Under the pieces are notes generated by a model. That model saw only the letters and a list, made by a program, of their open reading frames with translations. It searched no databases and was not told the DNA's origin. Made by a program: the position numbers and the translations under genes. Positions 7,217 to 16,400 of a DNA stretch of 53,641 nt are shown piece after piece. The stretch's first letter is position 1. The number at the start of each line of letters is the position of its first letter. Source of the DNA: Palleronia caenipelagi (lineage in GTDB: Bacteria > Pseudomonadota > Alphaproteobacteria > Rhodobacterales > Rhodobacteraceae); the NCBI RefSeq assembly GCF_007004065.1, contig NZ_VFSV01000024.1, positions 1 to 53,641 of the forward strand, given 5' to 3'.

Positions 7217-8370
7217 TGAAGCTGCAATGGGGCATGATCGGTGGCGGCGAAGGCAGCCAGATCGGTCCGGCGCACCGTCTGGGCGCGGGTCTCGACGGGG
7301 CGTTTGAGTTCGCCGCCGGTGCGCTTGATCACCGGCCCAAGGAAGGCCGCGCCTATGGTCAGCGGCTGGGTCTGGCCGGCGATCGCGCCTATGGCAACTG
7401 GCAGGAGATGCTGGAGGGCGAGCGAAGCCGCGAAGATCGTGTCGATCTGGTCACTGTCGCCACGCCCAATGCGACGCATTTCGAGATCACGCGGGAGTTC
7501 CTCAAGGCAGGCTTTCACGTACTCTGTGAAAAACCGATGACCATGACCGTCGAAGAGGGCGAAGAGATCGTTCGGATCACCCGCGACACGGGCCGGATCT
7601 GCGCGGTGAATTACGGCTATACGGGCTATTCACTGGTGCGGCACATGCGCGCCATGGTCGCCCGCGGCGATCTGGGCAAGGTCCGGCTGGTGAAGGCCGA
7701 GTTCGCCCATGGTCATCATGCCGACGCCGCCGACGCCGATAACCCGCGCGTGCGCTGGCGCTATGACCCGGCGCAGGCAGGGGTCTCGGCGCAATTTGCC
7801 GATTGCGGTATCCATGCGCTGCATATGGCGAGCTTTGTCACCGGTCAGGAGGTCACGCGCCTCTCGGCGGACACGGTCTCCTGCATCGAGAGCCGTGAGC
7901 TCGAAGATGATGCGATGGTGAATTTCCGTATGGATGGCGGGGCTGTGGGGCGGCTCTGGACGTCTTCGGTGGCTATCGGGCGGCAGCACGGTCTGACGAT
8001 ACAGGTCTTTGGTGAAAAAGGCGGTTTGCGCTGGGCGCAGGAGCATCCGAACCAGCTCTACTGGATGCCTCTGGGCGAGCGCTTGCAGGTGATCGAGCGG
8101 GGCGAGGCGAACCTGTCGCCCGAAGCGGACCGCTCGACCCGCGTCACCATCGGCCATGCCGAGGGGATGCCGCTGGCCTTTGCCAATATCTACAGCGATC
8201 TGGCCGAGGCGATCCGGGCGCGCAAGGACGGCCGCGAGATGGATCCCGCCGCTGATCTCTACCCCCGGGCCGAGGATGGCTTGCGCTCCATGGCGGCTGT
8301 GTTTGCCGTGGCGCAATCGGGCAAGGAAGACGGCGCGTGGCTCGACGCCCGCCCGCCGATGTTCCGCTAG
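7213..8370 (+). CDS. Gfo/Idh/MocA-family oxidoreductase, possible inositol dehydrogenase
   Basis: 385 residues. The N-terminal Rossmann fold shows GMIGGGEGSQIG. The EKP motif (HVLCEKPMT) and the conserved D-x-x-x-H pair in FADCGIHALHM form the usual active-site Lys/Asp/His set. Family members oxidise or reduce a sugar or cyclitol hydroxyl with NAD(P). The start is ATG 7213, overlapping the previous stop (ATGA) and preceded by GGGGAG; the frame is open further upstream but overlaps the preceding gene deeply. In this cluster the likely substrate is an inositol, an inositol derivative, or another polyol. The pairing with a MocC-like gene resembles rhizopine-type clusters, but that reading is an inference. 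Confidence 0.8.
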   Translation: MMKLQWGMIGGGEGSQIGPAHRLGAGLDGAFEFAAGALDHRPKEGRAYGQRLGLAGDRAYGNWQEMLEGERSREDRVDLVTVATPNATHFEITREFLKAGFHVLCEKPMTMTVEEGEEIVRITRDTGRICAVNYGYTGYSLVRHMRAMVARGDLGKVRLVKAEFAHGHHADAADADNPRVRWRYDPAQAGVSAQFADCGIHALHMASFVTGQEVTRLSADTVSCIESRELEDDAMVNFRMDGGAVGRLWTSSVAIGRQHGLTIQVFGEKGGLRWAQEHPNQLYWMPLGERLQVIERGEANLSPEADRSTRVTIGHAEGMPLAFANIYSDLAEAIRARKDGREMDPAADLYPRAEDGLRSMAAVFAVAQSGKEDGAWLDARPPMFR

Positions 8371-8376
8371 ATCCGC

Positions 8377-9378
8377 CTAGGACAGGCGCGGGCGCAGGGT
8401 CGCCCGCTCCACCACGTCGCAGGGAAAGAGCCGGCAATCGGGCGCGGTGACCTCGCCCTCCAGCATCCCAACCATCAGGCTCAGCGAGGCCTGAATGATC
8501 TCGGCGATGGGCTGGCGGATTGTTGTCAGACCGATATTCTGCCAGCCCGCCATTTCCATATCATTCAGCCCGATCAGCCCGATATCCCCGGGCACGGACA
8601 GCCCCGAGTCTGTCACTGCGCTGAGCGCCCCGATCGACAGCACGTCATCCCCGCAAAAATAGACCTCGGCCGGGGTGTCTTGCAGCAGGCGCTGCATCTC
8701 CGCCCGACCGGCGGCAAAACTATAGGCCTCGGCAAAGCTCTGGCTGAGGGTCACACCGTCGTGGCCTGCGAGTTCACCGGCGAAACCTTGCAAACGATCC
8801 CGCGTTGATGTGGCGCTTTCCGGCCCGCCCAGAAAGCCAACCCGGCGGTAGCCCCGGGCCAGCAACTCCCGCGCGGCCATCCGACCGCATTCGACGTTGT
8901 CGATGCCGACCACGTGGACTGGTGGCGCGTCAGTTGCGCGGCCAAAGCTGTGCACCACGGGGATGCCCGCCTCGGCGAAAGCGCGGGCGAAATCGGGGGG
9001 CAGGGTGGAGGAGGCCACGATCACCCCGTCAACGGAGTATTGACGCAGAAGCTGGACCGAGCTGTCTGGACGGGTCTCGTCGGTGAGATTCACCAACAGG
9101 GGCCGATAGCCGCGATCCTGCAAGCCTCTGGTAAAGAGGTCGAACACTTCCAGAAAGATCGGGTTATGAAAGTTGTTGGCCACGAGGCCGATCATCCGCG
9201 TCTGGCCGGTGGTCAGGCTGCTCGCCAGCGCGTTGGGGCTGTAGCCCAGCTCTGCCGCCGCCGCTTCGACCCGCTGGCGCATGGCGGGGGAGACGGAGGC
9301 TCCGGGGGTGAACGTTCGCGACACCGCCGAGCTCGACACGCCCGCCGCCCGGGCGACATCCTTCAGGGTCACACGCAC
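8377..9378 (-). CDS. LacI-family transcriptional regulator of the inositol-type cluster
   Basis: 333 residues. The N-terminal LacI helix-turn-helix is clear: TLKDVARAAGVSSSAVSRTF, then the hinge with LGYSPNALASSL. A periplasmic-binding-protein-like sugar-sensing domain fills the rest (IGLVANNFHNPIF, VDGVIVASS, GDDVLSIGAL). The start is GTG 9378, preceded by AAGGAGG; the first residues VRVTLKDVA match the family. It is convergent with the Gfo/Idh gene (6 bases between stops). A palindrome at 9435-9452, just upstream, matches the one between iolC and the iolE-like gene, so autoregulation and repression of the whole cluster are likely. The inducer is unknown. Confidence 0.93.
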   Translation of the reverse strand: MRVTLKDVARAAGVSSSAVSRTFTPGASVSPAMRQRVEAAAAELGYSPNALASSLTTGQTRMIGLVANNFHNPIFLEVFDLFTRGLQDRGYRPLLVNLTDETRPDSSVQLLRQYSVDGVIVASSTLPPDFARAFAEAGIPVVHSFGRATDAPPVHVVGIDNVECGRMAARELLARGYRRVGFLGGPESATSTRDRLQGFAGELAGHDGVTLSQSFAEAYSFAAGRAEMQRLLQDTPAEVYFCGDDVLSIGALSAVTDSGLSVPGDIGLIGLNDMEMAGWQNIGLTTIRQPIAEIIQASLSLMVGMLEGEVTAPDCRLFPCDVVERATLRPRLS

Positions 9379-9434
9379 GGGCTGGCATCCTCCTTGGGGG
9401 TCAATCGCGCGGACTATCCCCCTTTGGCCGGGCT

Positions 9435-9452
9435 TTTGCAACTGGTTGCAAA
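9435..9452. promoter_or_regulatory. Second LacI-family operator, upstream of lacI-type gene
   Basis: TTTGCAACTGGTTGCAAA, differing from the palindrome at 6250-6267 in one central base. It lies in the 79-base gap between the rimO stop and the GTG start of the regulator gene, about 57 bases before that start, as expected for negative autoregulation. Confidence 0.82.
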
Positions 9453-9457
9453 GCGTC

Positions 9458-10828
9458 TCAGACCCGGTGGCCCCAGAGATCGTATTCGCCGGCCTCATCC
9501 ACCTCGACTTCGACGAAATCGCCGGGGCTCAGCCCGTCATAATCTTCGTCGATATAGAGGTGGCCATCGATTTCGGGCGCGTCGGCGGTGGTGCGACAGG
9601 TGGCGGCTTCGTCGTCCACCTCGTCCACCAGAACGGTCATGCGCTGGCCGACCTTCGCCTCCAGTTTCGCCTCGGAGATCGCTTGTGCTTTCTCCATGAA
9701 CCGCTCCCAGCGCTCCTGCTTCAGCTCCGGCGCGACATGGTCAGGCAGGGCATTCGAGCGCGCACCGTCCACGTTTTCGTACTGAAAGCACCCGACCCGG
9801 TCGAGCTGAGCCTCGTCCATCCAGTCGAGCAGGTATTGGAACTCTGCTTCGGTCTCGCCGGGATAGCCGACGATGAAGGTCGAGCGCAGGGTCAGATCCG
9901 GGCAATCCGCGCGCCATGCGGCGATTTCGTCCAGCGTCCGGGCGCTGGCGGCGGGGCGGGCCATACGCTTCAGGACGTCCGGGTGGGCGTGCTGGAACGG
10001 GATATCAAGATAGGGCAGGAGCCCAGAGGACGGATCGGCCATCATCGGGATCAGCTCGCGCACGTGGGGGTAGGGGTAGACGTAGTGCAGCCGCACCCAC
10101 GCGCCGAGCGTGCCAAGGTCGCGGGCCAGATCGAGGATCGGTGCCTTCGCCTCGCGGTCCTTCCAGTCGGTGCCAAAGGCAGAGGTGTCCTGGCTGATGA
10201 CCAACAGTTCCCGCACGCCCGCGCCGACCAGCCGCTCTGCCTCCCGCATCACCGCCGCGTGGGGTCGTGAGGCGAGGCGGCCGCGCATGTCGGGGATGAT
10301 GCAGAATTTGCACTTATGGTTACAGCCCTCGGAGATCTTCAGATAGCTGTAATGGCGGGGCGTCAGGCTGATCCCGCGTGCGGGCAAAAGGTCCACGAAG
10401 GGGTCGGGATCCGGCGGCACGGCGGCGTGGACCGCATCAAGCACCTGTTCGTATTGATGCGGGCCGGTGACGGCGAGAACCTTCGGATGCGCGCCGGTGA
10501 TATAATCGGGCTCGGCCCCGAGACAGCCGGTGACGATGACCTTGCCGTTCTCCTGAAGAGCTTCGCCGATGGCCTCAAGACTCTCGGCCTTGGCCGAGTC
10601 GAGGAAACCGCAGGTGTTCACGATCACTGCATCGGCGCCGTCATAGCTGGCCGAGATGTCGTAGCCCTCGGCGCGCAGACGGGTCAGGATGCGCTCGCTG
10701 TCCACCAGCGCCTTGGGGCAGCCGAGGGAGACCATACCGATCGAGGGCTGTCCCTCCCGGCGGTCAGAGGAGGTCACAAGCTGCGCCTGAGCGCGGTCGG
10801 GGCGGAGATCTGGCGGGTTCGTGGACAT
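9458..10828 (-). CDS. rimO: Ribosomal protein S12 methylthiotransferase RimO
   Basis: Radical SAM enzyme that adds a methylthio group to a conserved Asp of ribosomal protein S12. 456 residues from ATG 10828. The N-terminal UPF0004 domain carries [12 protein letters not shown] and NTCGFLDSA (cluster-binding cysteines), with a third Cys in VTGCLGAE. The radical SAM motif CNHKCKFC lies near residue 165, and a C-terminal TRAM domain is seen as [15 protein letters not shown]. The stop is close to the LacI-type gene but the two are unrelated. No good ribosome binding site is visible before the chosen start, so the exact N-terminus is a little uncertain; further upstream the frame is open but not family-like. 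Confidence 0.95.
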   Translation of the reverse strand: MSTNPPDLRPDRAQAQLVTSSDRREGQPSIGMVSLGCPKALVDSERILTRLRAEGYDISASYDGADAVIVNTCGFLDSAKAESLEAIGEALQENGKVIVTGCLGAEPDYITGAHPKVLAVTGPHQYEQVLDAVHAAVPPDPDPFVDLLPARGISLTPRHYSYLKISEGCNHKCKFCIIPDMRGRLASRPHAAVMREAERLVGAGVRELLVISQDTSAFGTDWKDREAKAPILDLARDLGTLGAWVRLHYVYPYPHVRELIPMMADPSSGLLPYLDIPFQHAHPDVLKRMARPAASARTLDEIAAWRADCPDLTLRSTFIVGYPGETEAEFQYLLDWMDEAQLDRVGCFQYENVDGARSNALPDHVAPELKQERWERFMEKAQAISEAKLEAKVGQRMTVLVDEVDDEAATCRTTADAPEIDGHLYIDEDYDGLSPGDFVEVEVDEAGEYDLWGHRV

Positions 10829-10909
10829 TGGGCGGATATACGCTTGTTTTTTCGCCACGCAAGGCATCGGTGCTTGCGCGCGCTTGCGGTGTTGCGGAAG
10901 TCTGCGGGC

Positions 10910-11416
10910 ATGAGACACGTTCTGATCCTCCTTCTTGTGCTGCAAGCCTGCGGGTCTGGCGGCAGCGATGCACCCCGCAACACCGCGGAACCTTCACCGG
11001 CCAGCGGCGACGTCTCGCGCGGCTTGTATCCCGGTGAGACCCCGCAGATGAGGGTGCTCGTGAACGAGTATGCAGATCGCTATGGCGTGCCGCGCAGCCT
11101 TGTGCACCGCGTTATCCAGCGCGAAAGCGACTATCGTCCCGAGGCGCGAAATGGGCCGTATTATGGGCTGATGCAGATCCTGCCCCAGACTGCGCAAACC
11201 ATGGGCTTTCGGGGCCGACCTTCTGATCTTCTGGATGCAGAGACCAACCTGACATACGCGGTGAAGTATCTGCGCGGGGCGTGGCTGGTCTCGGGCGGGG
11301 ACGAGGCGGATGCTGTGGGCTGGTACGCGCGCGGCTATTACTACGAGGCCAAGAAGCAGTGCCGGCTGGTCGAGACGGGTCTCAACGACCGCGAAACCGC
11401 CCGGCACTGTCGCTGA
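10910..11416 (+). CDS. Lytic transglycosylase (SLT domain) lipoprotein
   Basis: 168 residues. It begins with a lipoprotein signal, [14 protein letters not shown], where LQAC is the lipobox, followed by a Gly/Ser-rich linker, so the mature protein is probably anchored to a membrane facing the periplasm. The SLT domain covers about residues 60-150. The catalytic Glu is in [12 protein letters not shown], and the substrate motifs are [10 protein letters not shown] and AVKYLRGAW. Family members cleave the MurNAc-GlcNAc bond of peptidoglycan and form 1,6-anhydroMurNAc. It is short compared with MltC/Slt70 and carries only the catalytic core. It is divergent from rimO with 81 bases between starts. 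Confidence 0.87.
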   Translation: MRHVLILLLVLQACGSGGSDAPRNTAEPSPASGDVSRGLYPGETPQMRVLVNEYADRYGVPRSLVHRVIQRESDYRPEARNGPYYGLMQILPQTAQTMGFRGRPSDLLDAETNLTYAVKYLRGAWLVSGGDEADAVGWYARGYYYEAKKQCRLVETGLNDRETARHCR

Positions 11417-11425
11417 GCAGAGCGA

Positions 11426-11833
11426 TCAGGCGTCCCGCCAGCCCGGCGCGCATGCGACCACGGTTGCGAATTTCCACTGCCCGTCGATCCGGCGCAAAAC
11501 GTAGTGAGCGTCCATCACATCGACCGGAGTGCCGTCTTTTTGCAAGCGTCGGACGTCCCGGACGTCAAGAATAGCCAGATTGTCGTTGCAGCGCGTGACC
11601 GTCATCTCGCCGATCTCGCTATGGCTATAGCCGTCTGCTTCCAGCTTCGCGAATAGGGACTCGAGGAATGCGGTGAACACCTGCCGGTTGCTCAGGACAG
11701 CATCACCATCAGGTTGCACGAAAAAGGCCGGCTCGGTGTAGCAGTCTGCCACTCCCGCAAAGTCACGCCCGTTCCAGCGCTGCAAATAGGTCGCGTAAAA
11801 CTCGGCGACTTCCGTTTCCAGATCGGATTGCAT
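11426..11833 (-). CDS. SnoaL-like / DUF4440 (NTF2-fold) protein
   Basis: 135 residues with the pattern of NTF2-like small proteins: an N-terminal helix EFYATYLQRWNGRDFAGVADCY, then PDGDAVLSNRQVFTAFLESLF, and a C-terminal HYVLRRIDGQWKFATVVA. Proteins of this fold act as small-molecule isomerases, cyclases or hydrolases, or have no known function. No catalytic residues can be assigned here. It is convergent with the lytic transglycosylase gene (9 bases between stops) and has no operon partner. Function unknown. Confidence 0.7.
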   Translation of the reverse strand: MQSDLETEVAEFYATYLQRWNGRDFAGVADCYTEPAFFVQPDGDAVLSNRQVFTAFLESLFAKLEADGYSHSEIGEMTVTRCNDNLAILDVRDVRRLQKDGTPVDVMDAHYVLRRIDGQWKFATVVACAPGWRDA

Positions 11834-11984
11834 TCACAGCTCCTGTTCGCCTGAAAATTTTCGCGCCCGAGTTGCCAGAATGGCGGCGGAACAAAGGTTC
11901 CGCGCGCCGGTTGGGGGCGGGCATGGAGGACAGCCTGAAACGTGTAGTACCCCCAGTCCGCCCCCCTTGGTCTGAAAGGTACCC

Positions 11985-12959
11985 TTACATCTCGGGCATA
12001 TAGAACATGCCTTCGGGCAGTTCGGTTGCTTTGCCCACCAGCGCCTCGCCGCCCAGGTCCCGCATGAGCTTCAGGGTCTTGTCAGCCGAGTCGAGATCCA
12101 CCTCCAGCGTTTCTGGAATGCCCAGACGGAACCCTTCGATCAGGGTCTCGAACTCCGCATCATCGGCGGCGTTCATCAACGGGCGCAGGGGCTCCCACGC
12201 GGCGTCATCATTGGCCAGCATATCCTTGGCGGCGCGGCTCGCGGCGATCAGGCCTTTGACAGCGTCGGGATGCTTTTCAACGGTCTCCTCGCGCAGCACG
12301 TAGCCGAGATAGGGCATGTCGGGGTCGAGCCCCAGCGCCTCTGCGGCGGTGGCAACGTCGATCAGGACCTTCTGCCCGTCTGCGACCATGCGGGCGAGGA
12401 AGTGCCAGTAGTTGATCGCGCCGTCGAGGTCACCCGCGAGGGCTTGCTCCAGAATTTCCGGCGGTGAGCCGTAGACCTGCTGGGTCTGGCCGACCAGATC
12501 CATGCCGAATTCTTTTTGAGCGTAGGCCTGAAGGAGCAACCAGCTCTTGTCCAACTCGCCGCCGGCAATGCCGATTTTACCATCGGCCAGATCGGTGATG
12601 TCTTCGGCCTCGCTGTCGGCGGGGACGACCACGCCGCCGATGGCCTTGGAATAGGGGATGAACACAAAGTCATGACCTGCCGCGCGTTGCCGTGCGACCC
12701 AGAGCCAATCAGAGACGATGATATCGGTATCGCCATTCTCCAGCGCGGCATCGCTGTCCTCGCCGCGCGGACGCTTCGAGACTTCGAGATCGAAGCCGTT
12801 CTGGGCGTCCAGTTCGTTCTCGGTGATCGTGGTGATTTCCCAGTTCACCGTGCCCGATTCGAGCAGGGAAATGCGCAGCGACGGCATGTCCTCGGCCAGC
12901 AGCGGAGTTGTCCAGATCATCAGCGCAGCGGTGGCGGCGAAAGTCGGTTTCAAAAGCAT
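11985..12959 (-). CDS. ABC transporter periplasmic substrate-binding protein (NMT1/SsuA-like), orphan
   Basis: 324 residues from ATG 12959. The N-terminus is a Sec signal peptide ending at about TTPLLA, then the mature protein begins EDMPSLRIS. The body resembles nitrate/sulfonate/taurine-type binding proteins: GDTDIIVSDWLWVARQRAAG, PYSKAIGGVVVP, then two lobes. Such proteins deliver a small anion or organic solute to an inner-membrane permease. No permease or ATPase gene is adjacent, so it is an orphan in this window or works with a transporter encoded elsewhere. The frame is open upstream but that part is not signal-peptide-like; GAGGG precedes the chosen start. The substrate cannot be told. 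Confidence 0.8.
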   Translation of the reverse strand: MLLKPTFAATAALMIWTTPLLAEDMPSLRISLLESGTVNWEITTITENELDAQNGFDLEVSKRPRGEDSDAALENGDTDIIVSDWLWVARQRAAGHDFVFIPYSKAIGGVVVPADSEAEDITDLADGKIGIAGGELDKSWLLLQAYAQKEFGMDLVGQTQQVYGSPPEILEQALAGDLDGAINYWHFLARMVADGQKVLIDVATAAEALGLDPDMPYLGYVLREETVEKHPDAVKGLIAASRAAKDMLANDDAAWEPLRPLMNAADDAEFETLIEGFRLGIPETLEVDLDSADKTLKLMRDLGGEALVGKATELPEGMFYMPEM

Positions 12960-13082
12960 GAGATCCCTCGGTTGAATTCCGATTGAAGACGTAGCCCGAT
13001 GCGCAGCGCGCTCCAGCGCGCGAGCAACAAAATCTATCACTCGATCTGTCATTTTTTCGAAACTGTGGGAGATGTTGGCTGA

Positions 13083-13157
13083 TGGAGCGGGCGATGAGAT
13101 TCGAACTCACGACCCTTACCTTGGCAAGGTAATGCTCTACCCCTGAGCTACGCCCGC
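13083..13157 (-). tRNA. tRNA-Gly (GCC), copy 1
   Basis: Minus-strand cloverleaf of 75 bases including an encoded CCA. The acceptor begins GCGGGCG and pairs with the 3' CGCCCGC, the D arm reads AGCTCAGGGGTAGAGC, the anticodon loop is TTGCCAA (GCC), and the T arm contains GTTCGAATC. Identical to the copy at 13179-13253. Confidence 0.96.
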
Positions 13158-13178
13158 CCGTCAGCTATGTCATCCCGA

Positions 13179-13253
13179 TGGAGCGGGCGATGAGATTCGA
13201 ACTCACGACCCTTACCTTGGCAAGGTAATGCTCTACCCCTGAGCTACGCCCGC
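13179..13253 (-). tRNA. tRNA-Gly (GCC), copy 2
   Basis: Identical in sequence to copy 1 and separated from it by 21 bases. The same minus-strand orientation suggests one tandem transcript, with this copy first. CCA is encoded. No other RNA gene is near. Confidence 0.96.
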
Positions 13254-13313
13254 GCTGCCATCGGATGAGGCGCGTTTAGACAAGCTCTCGGGGGGATGCA
13301 AGAGAGCGCGTGC

Positions 13314-13402
13314 GAATTTTCTGCGAAAATTCATTCCCCGAAGCTGCCATCATATTTTCCCGCGTAACGATGGAGCGGAGCGCGAATTTTTGTAGAAAAC
13401 TC
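13314..13402. repeat. Two related short palindromes downstream of pyc
   Basis: 13314-13332 is a perfect inverted repeat, GAATTTTC-tgc-GAAAATTC. 13384-13402 is an imperfect relative, GAATTTTT-gta-GAAAACTC. Both are preceded by the same GC. They lie between the pyc stop and the tRNA-Gly genes, on the 3' side of pyc, so they could act as termination or mRNA 3'-end structures or be members of a dispersed palindromic repeat. Confidence 0.55.
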
Positions 13403-13419
13403 GGCCCCGCCCGTTCCGT

Positions 13420-16400
13420 TCATGCGAGTTCGACCAACAGGTCTTTGGCGTCGATCTGACTGCCGACAGACACATGGACAGCCTTCACTGTGGCGTCCCG
13501 TTCGGCATAGAGACCCGTCTCCATCTTCATCGCCTCGACGGTCAGGAGCAGATCGCCTCGCTTGACCTCCTTGCCGGGTTCCACGGCGATGGAGGCAACG
13601 ATTCCCGGCATCGGAGCGCCCACATGGTTCGCGTTGCCTGGCTCCGCTTTGGGACGGATCGCCGCGGCGCCGCCCTCTGTCCGGTTCGGCACGATCGAGA
13701 CGCGTGGTTGGCCGTTCAGTTCAAAGAACACCCGCACCTGCCCGTCGTCTCGCGTATCGCCGATGGCCTGGCAGCGGACCTCCAGCGTCTTGCCCGGATC
13801 GATCTCGGCCGAGATCTCCTCGCCCGGTTTCATCCCGTAAAAGAACGTCTGCGTCGGCAGGGTCCGCACGGGGCCGTAATCCTCGTGCCGGGTGCGGTAA
13901 TCGATGAAGACCTTGGGATACATCAGATAGCCGAACAGGTCTTCGTCGTCGATCTCGACGCCGCCGCACTTCGCCGAGGCTTCCTTGCGCGCTGCTTCCA
14001 GATCTACAGGGGGCAGGTGCTTGCCCGGGCGGTCAGTGATGGGGGTCTCCCCCTTCAGGATCTTGGTCTGAAGCGCCTCGGGCCAGCCGCCGGGGGGCTG
14101 CCCAAGAGAGCCGTGCATCATCTCCACCACCGACTCGGGGAAGCTCACATCCAACGAAGGATCCTCGACCTGCGCGCGCGTCAGCCCCTGGGCCACCATC
14201 ATCAGCGCCATGTCCCCGACGACCTTCGACGAGGGGGTGACCTTTACGATGTCGCCGAACATCTGGTTCACCTCGGCATAGGTGTGGGCGACCTCGTGCC
14301 AGCGCTCCTCCAGCCCCATGGAGCGGGCCTGCGCCTTGAGGTTGGTGAACTGGCCGCCGGGCATTTCGTGGAGATAGACCTCAGAGGCGGGGGCCTGAAG
14401 GCCGCTCTCGAAGGCGGCGTAATGGGCGCGGACGGCTTCCCAGTAATTGGAGATCTCCCGGATCGCCTCGATATCAAGGCCCGTGTCGCGGTTCGAGCCT
14501 TTCAGCGCCTCGACCACGGTGCCGAGCGTCGCCTGACTGGTGTTGCCCGAGAGCGAATCCATGGCGCAGTCCACTGCATCCACACCTGCCTCGGCGGCGG
14601 CAATGATCGTCGCCGACGCAATGCCCGCCGTGTCGTGGGTGTGATAATGGATCGGCAGGCCGACCTCTTCTTTCAGGGCCTTGAAGAGGATCCGGGCAGC
14701 GGCTGGTTTCAGCAGCCCGGCCATATCCTTGACCCCCAGCACATGAGCGCCCGCGGCTTTCAGGTCATGGCCCATCTGGACGTAATATTGCAGGTCGTAC
14801 TTGTCCCGCGCGGGGTTCTGGATGTCGCCGGTATAGCAGATGGTACCTTCGCAGACCTTGCCCGTCTCGATCACCGCATCCATAGCGACGCGCATATTCT
14901 CGACCCAGTTCAGGCTGTCGAAGACGCGGAACACATCGACGCCCGATTTCGCCGCCTGATGGACAAAGCCCTCGACCACGTTGTCGGGATAGTTCGTGTA
15001 GCCCACCCCGTTCGAGGCGCGCAGCAGCATCTGGGTCATCAGATTCGGCATGGCGGCGCGCAGATCGCGCAGGCGCTGCCATGGGCATTCCTGCAGGAAC
15101 CGGTAAGCCACGTCGAAGGTCGCGCCGCCCCAACATTCCACCGAGAAGAGCTGCGGCAGCTTATGGGCATAGGCGGGGGCAACGCGGATCATGTCGATCG
15201 AGCGCATCCGCGTGGCCAGAAGGGATTGGTGCCCGTCGCGCATGGTGGTGTCGGTGATCAGCAAGTGCGGCTGGTCGAGCATCCACTGGGCCACCGCCTC
15301 GGCGCCCTGCTGCTCTAGGATCTGCCGGGTGCCATCGGGCGGTGCCGTGACCGGCGTTCGCGGCGCGATGGCCGGTTTCACGTCCGCCGCCGGCTTAGCC
15401 CGGCCCTGCGTTTCCGGATGCCCGTTCACCGTAATGTCGGCGATATATTTCAGCACCTTGGTTGCCCGGTCCCGGCGGGGGGTAAAGTCGAACAGCTCCG
15501 GCGTCTGGTCGATGAACTTCGTATGATACTCGTTCGACAAGAATGTCGGATGCCGCAGGAGGTTGATGACGAAATCGAGGTTGGTGGACACGCCCCGGAT
15601 GCGGAATTCGCGCAAAGCGCGGTCCATCCGCTTGATGGCGGCCTCTGGAGTCGGCGCCCACGCGGTGACTTTCTCCAGGAGGGAATCGTAGAATCGCGTA
15701 ACTACTGCGCCGGAGTAGGCGGTCCCGCCATCGAGCCGGATGCCCATGCCGGTGGCGCCGCGATAGGCGGTGATGCGGCCGTAATCGGGGATGAAGTTGT
15801 TGGTCGGGTCCTCGGTGGTGATGCGGCACTGGATCGCGTGGCCCGACAGCTCCACATCATATTGCGAGGCGACGCCGGTCGCGGTGCTGAGCGCCTTGCC
15901 CTCGGCGATGAGGATTTGGGCGCGGACGATGTCGATGCCAGTCACCTCTTCGGTCACCGTGTGTTCGACCTGCACACGGGGGTTCACCTCGATGAAGTAG
16001 AACTCGCCCGAATCCATATCCATCAGGAATTCGATGGTTCCGGCGCATTCATAGCCCACGTGCTCGGCGATCTTCTTGCCGAGATTGCAGAGCTTTTCAC
16101 GCTGCGTTGCAGAGAGATACGGGGCAGGGGCGCGTTCGACGACCTTCTGGTTACGACGCTGGACCGAGCAATCCCGCTCCCAGAGGTGGTAGATATTGCC
16201 CTGCTTATCGCCGAGGATCTGGACCTCCACGTGGCGCGCGCGCTGGATCATCTTCTCCAGATAGCCCTCGCCATTACCGAAGGCCGAAATCGCCTCTCTC
16301 CGACCCTCCAGCACCTTTTCTTCCAGCTCGTCCGGCCCCATGATCGGGCGCATCCCGCGCCCGCCGCCGCCCCAGCTGGCCTTGAGCATCAGCGGATAAC

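Noticed and set aside
13474-15318. 614-residue open frame antisense to pyc
   Set aside because: It lies entirely opposite the carboxyltransferase and linker domains of pyruvate carboxylase and has a low-complexity His/Arg/Gly composition; an antisense shadow.
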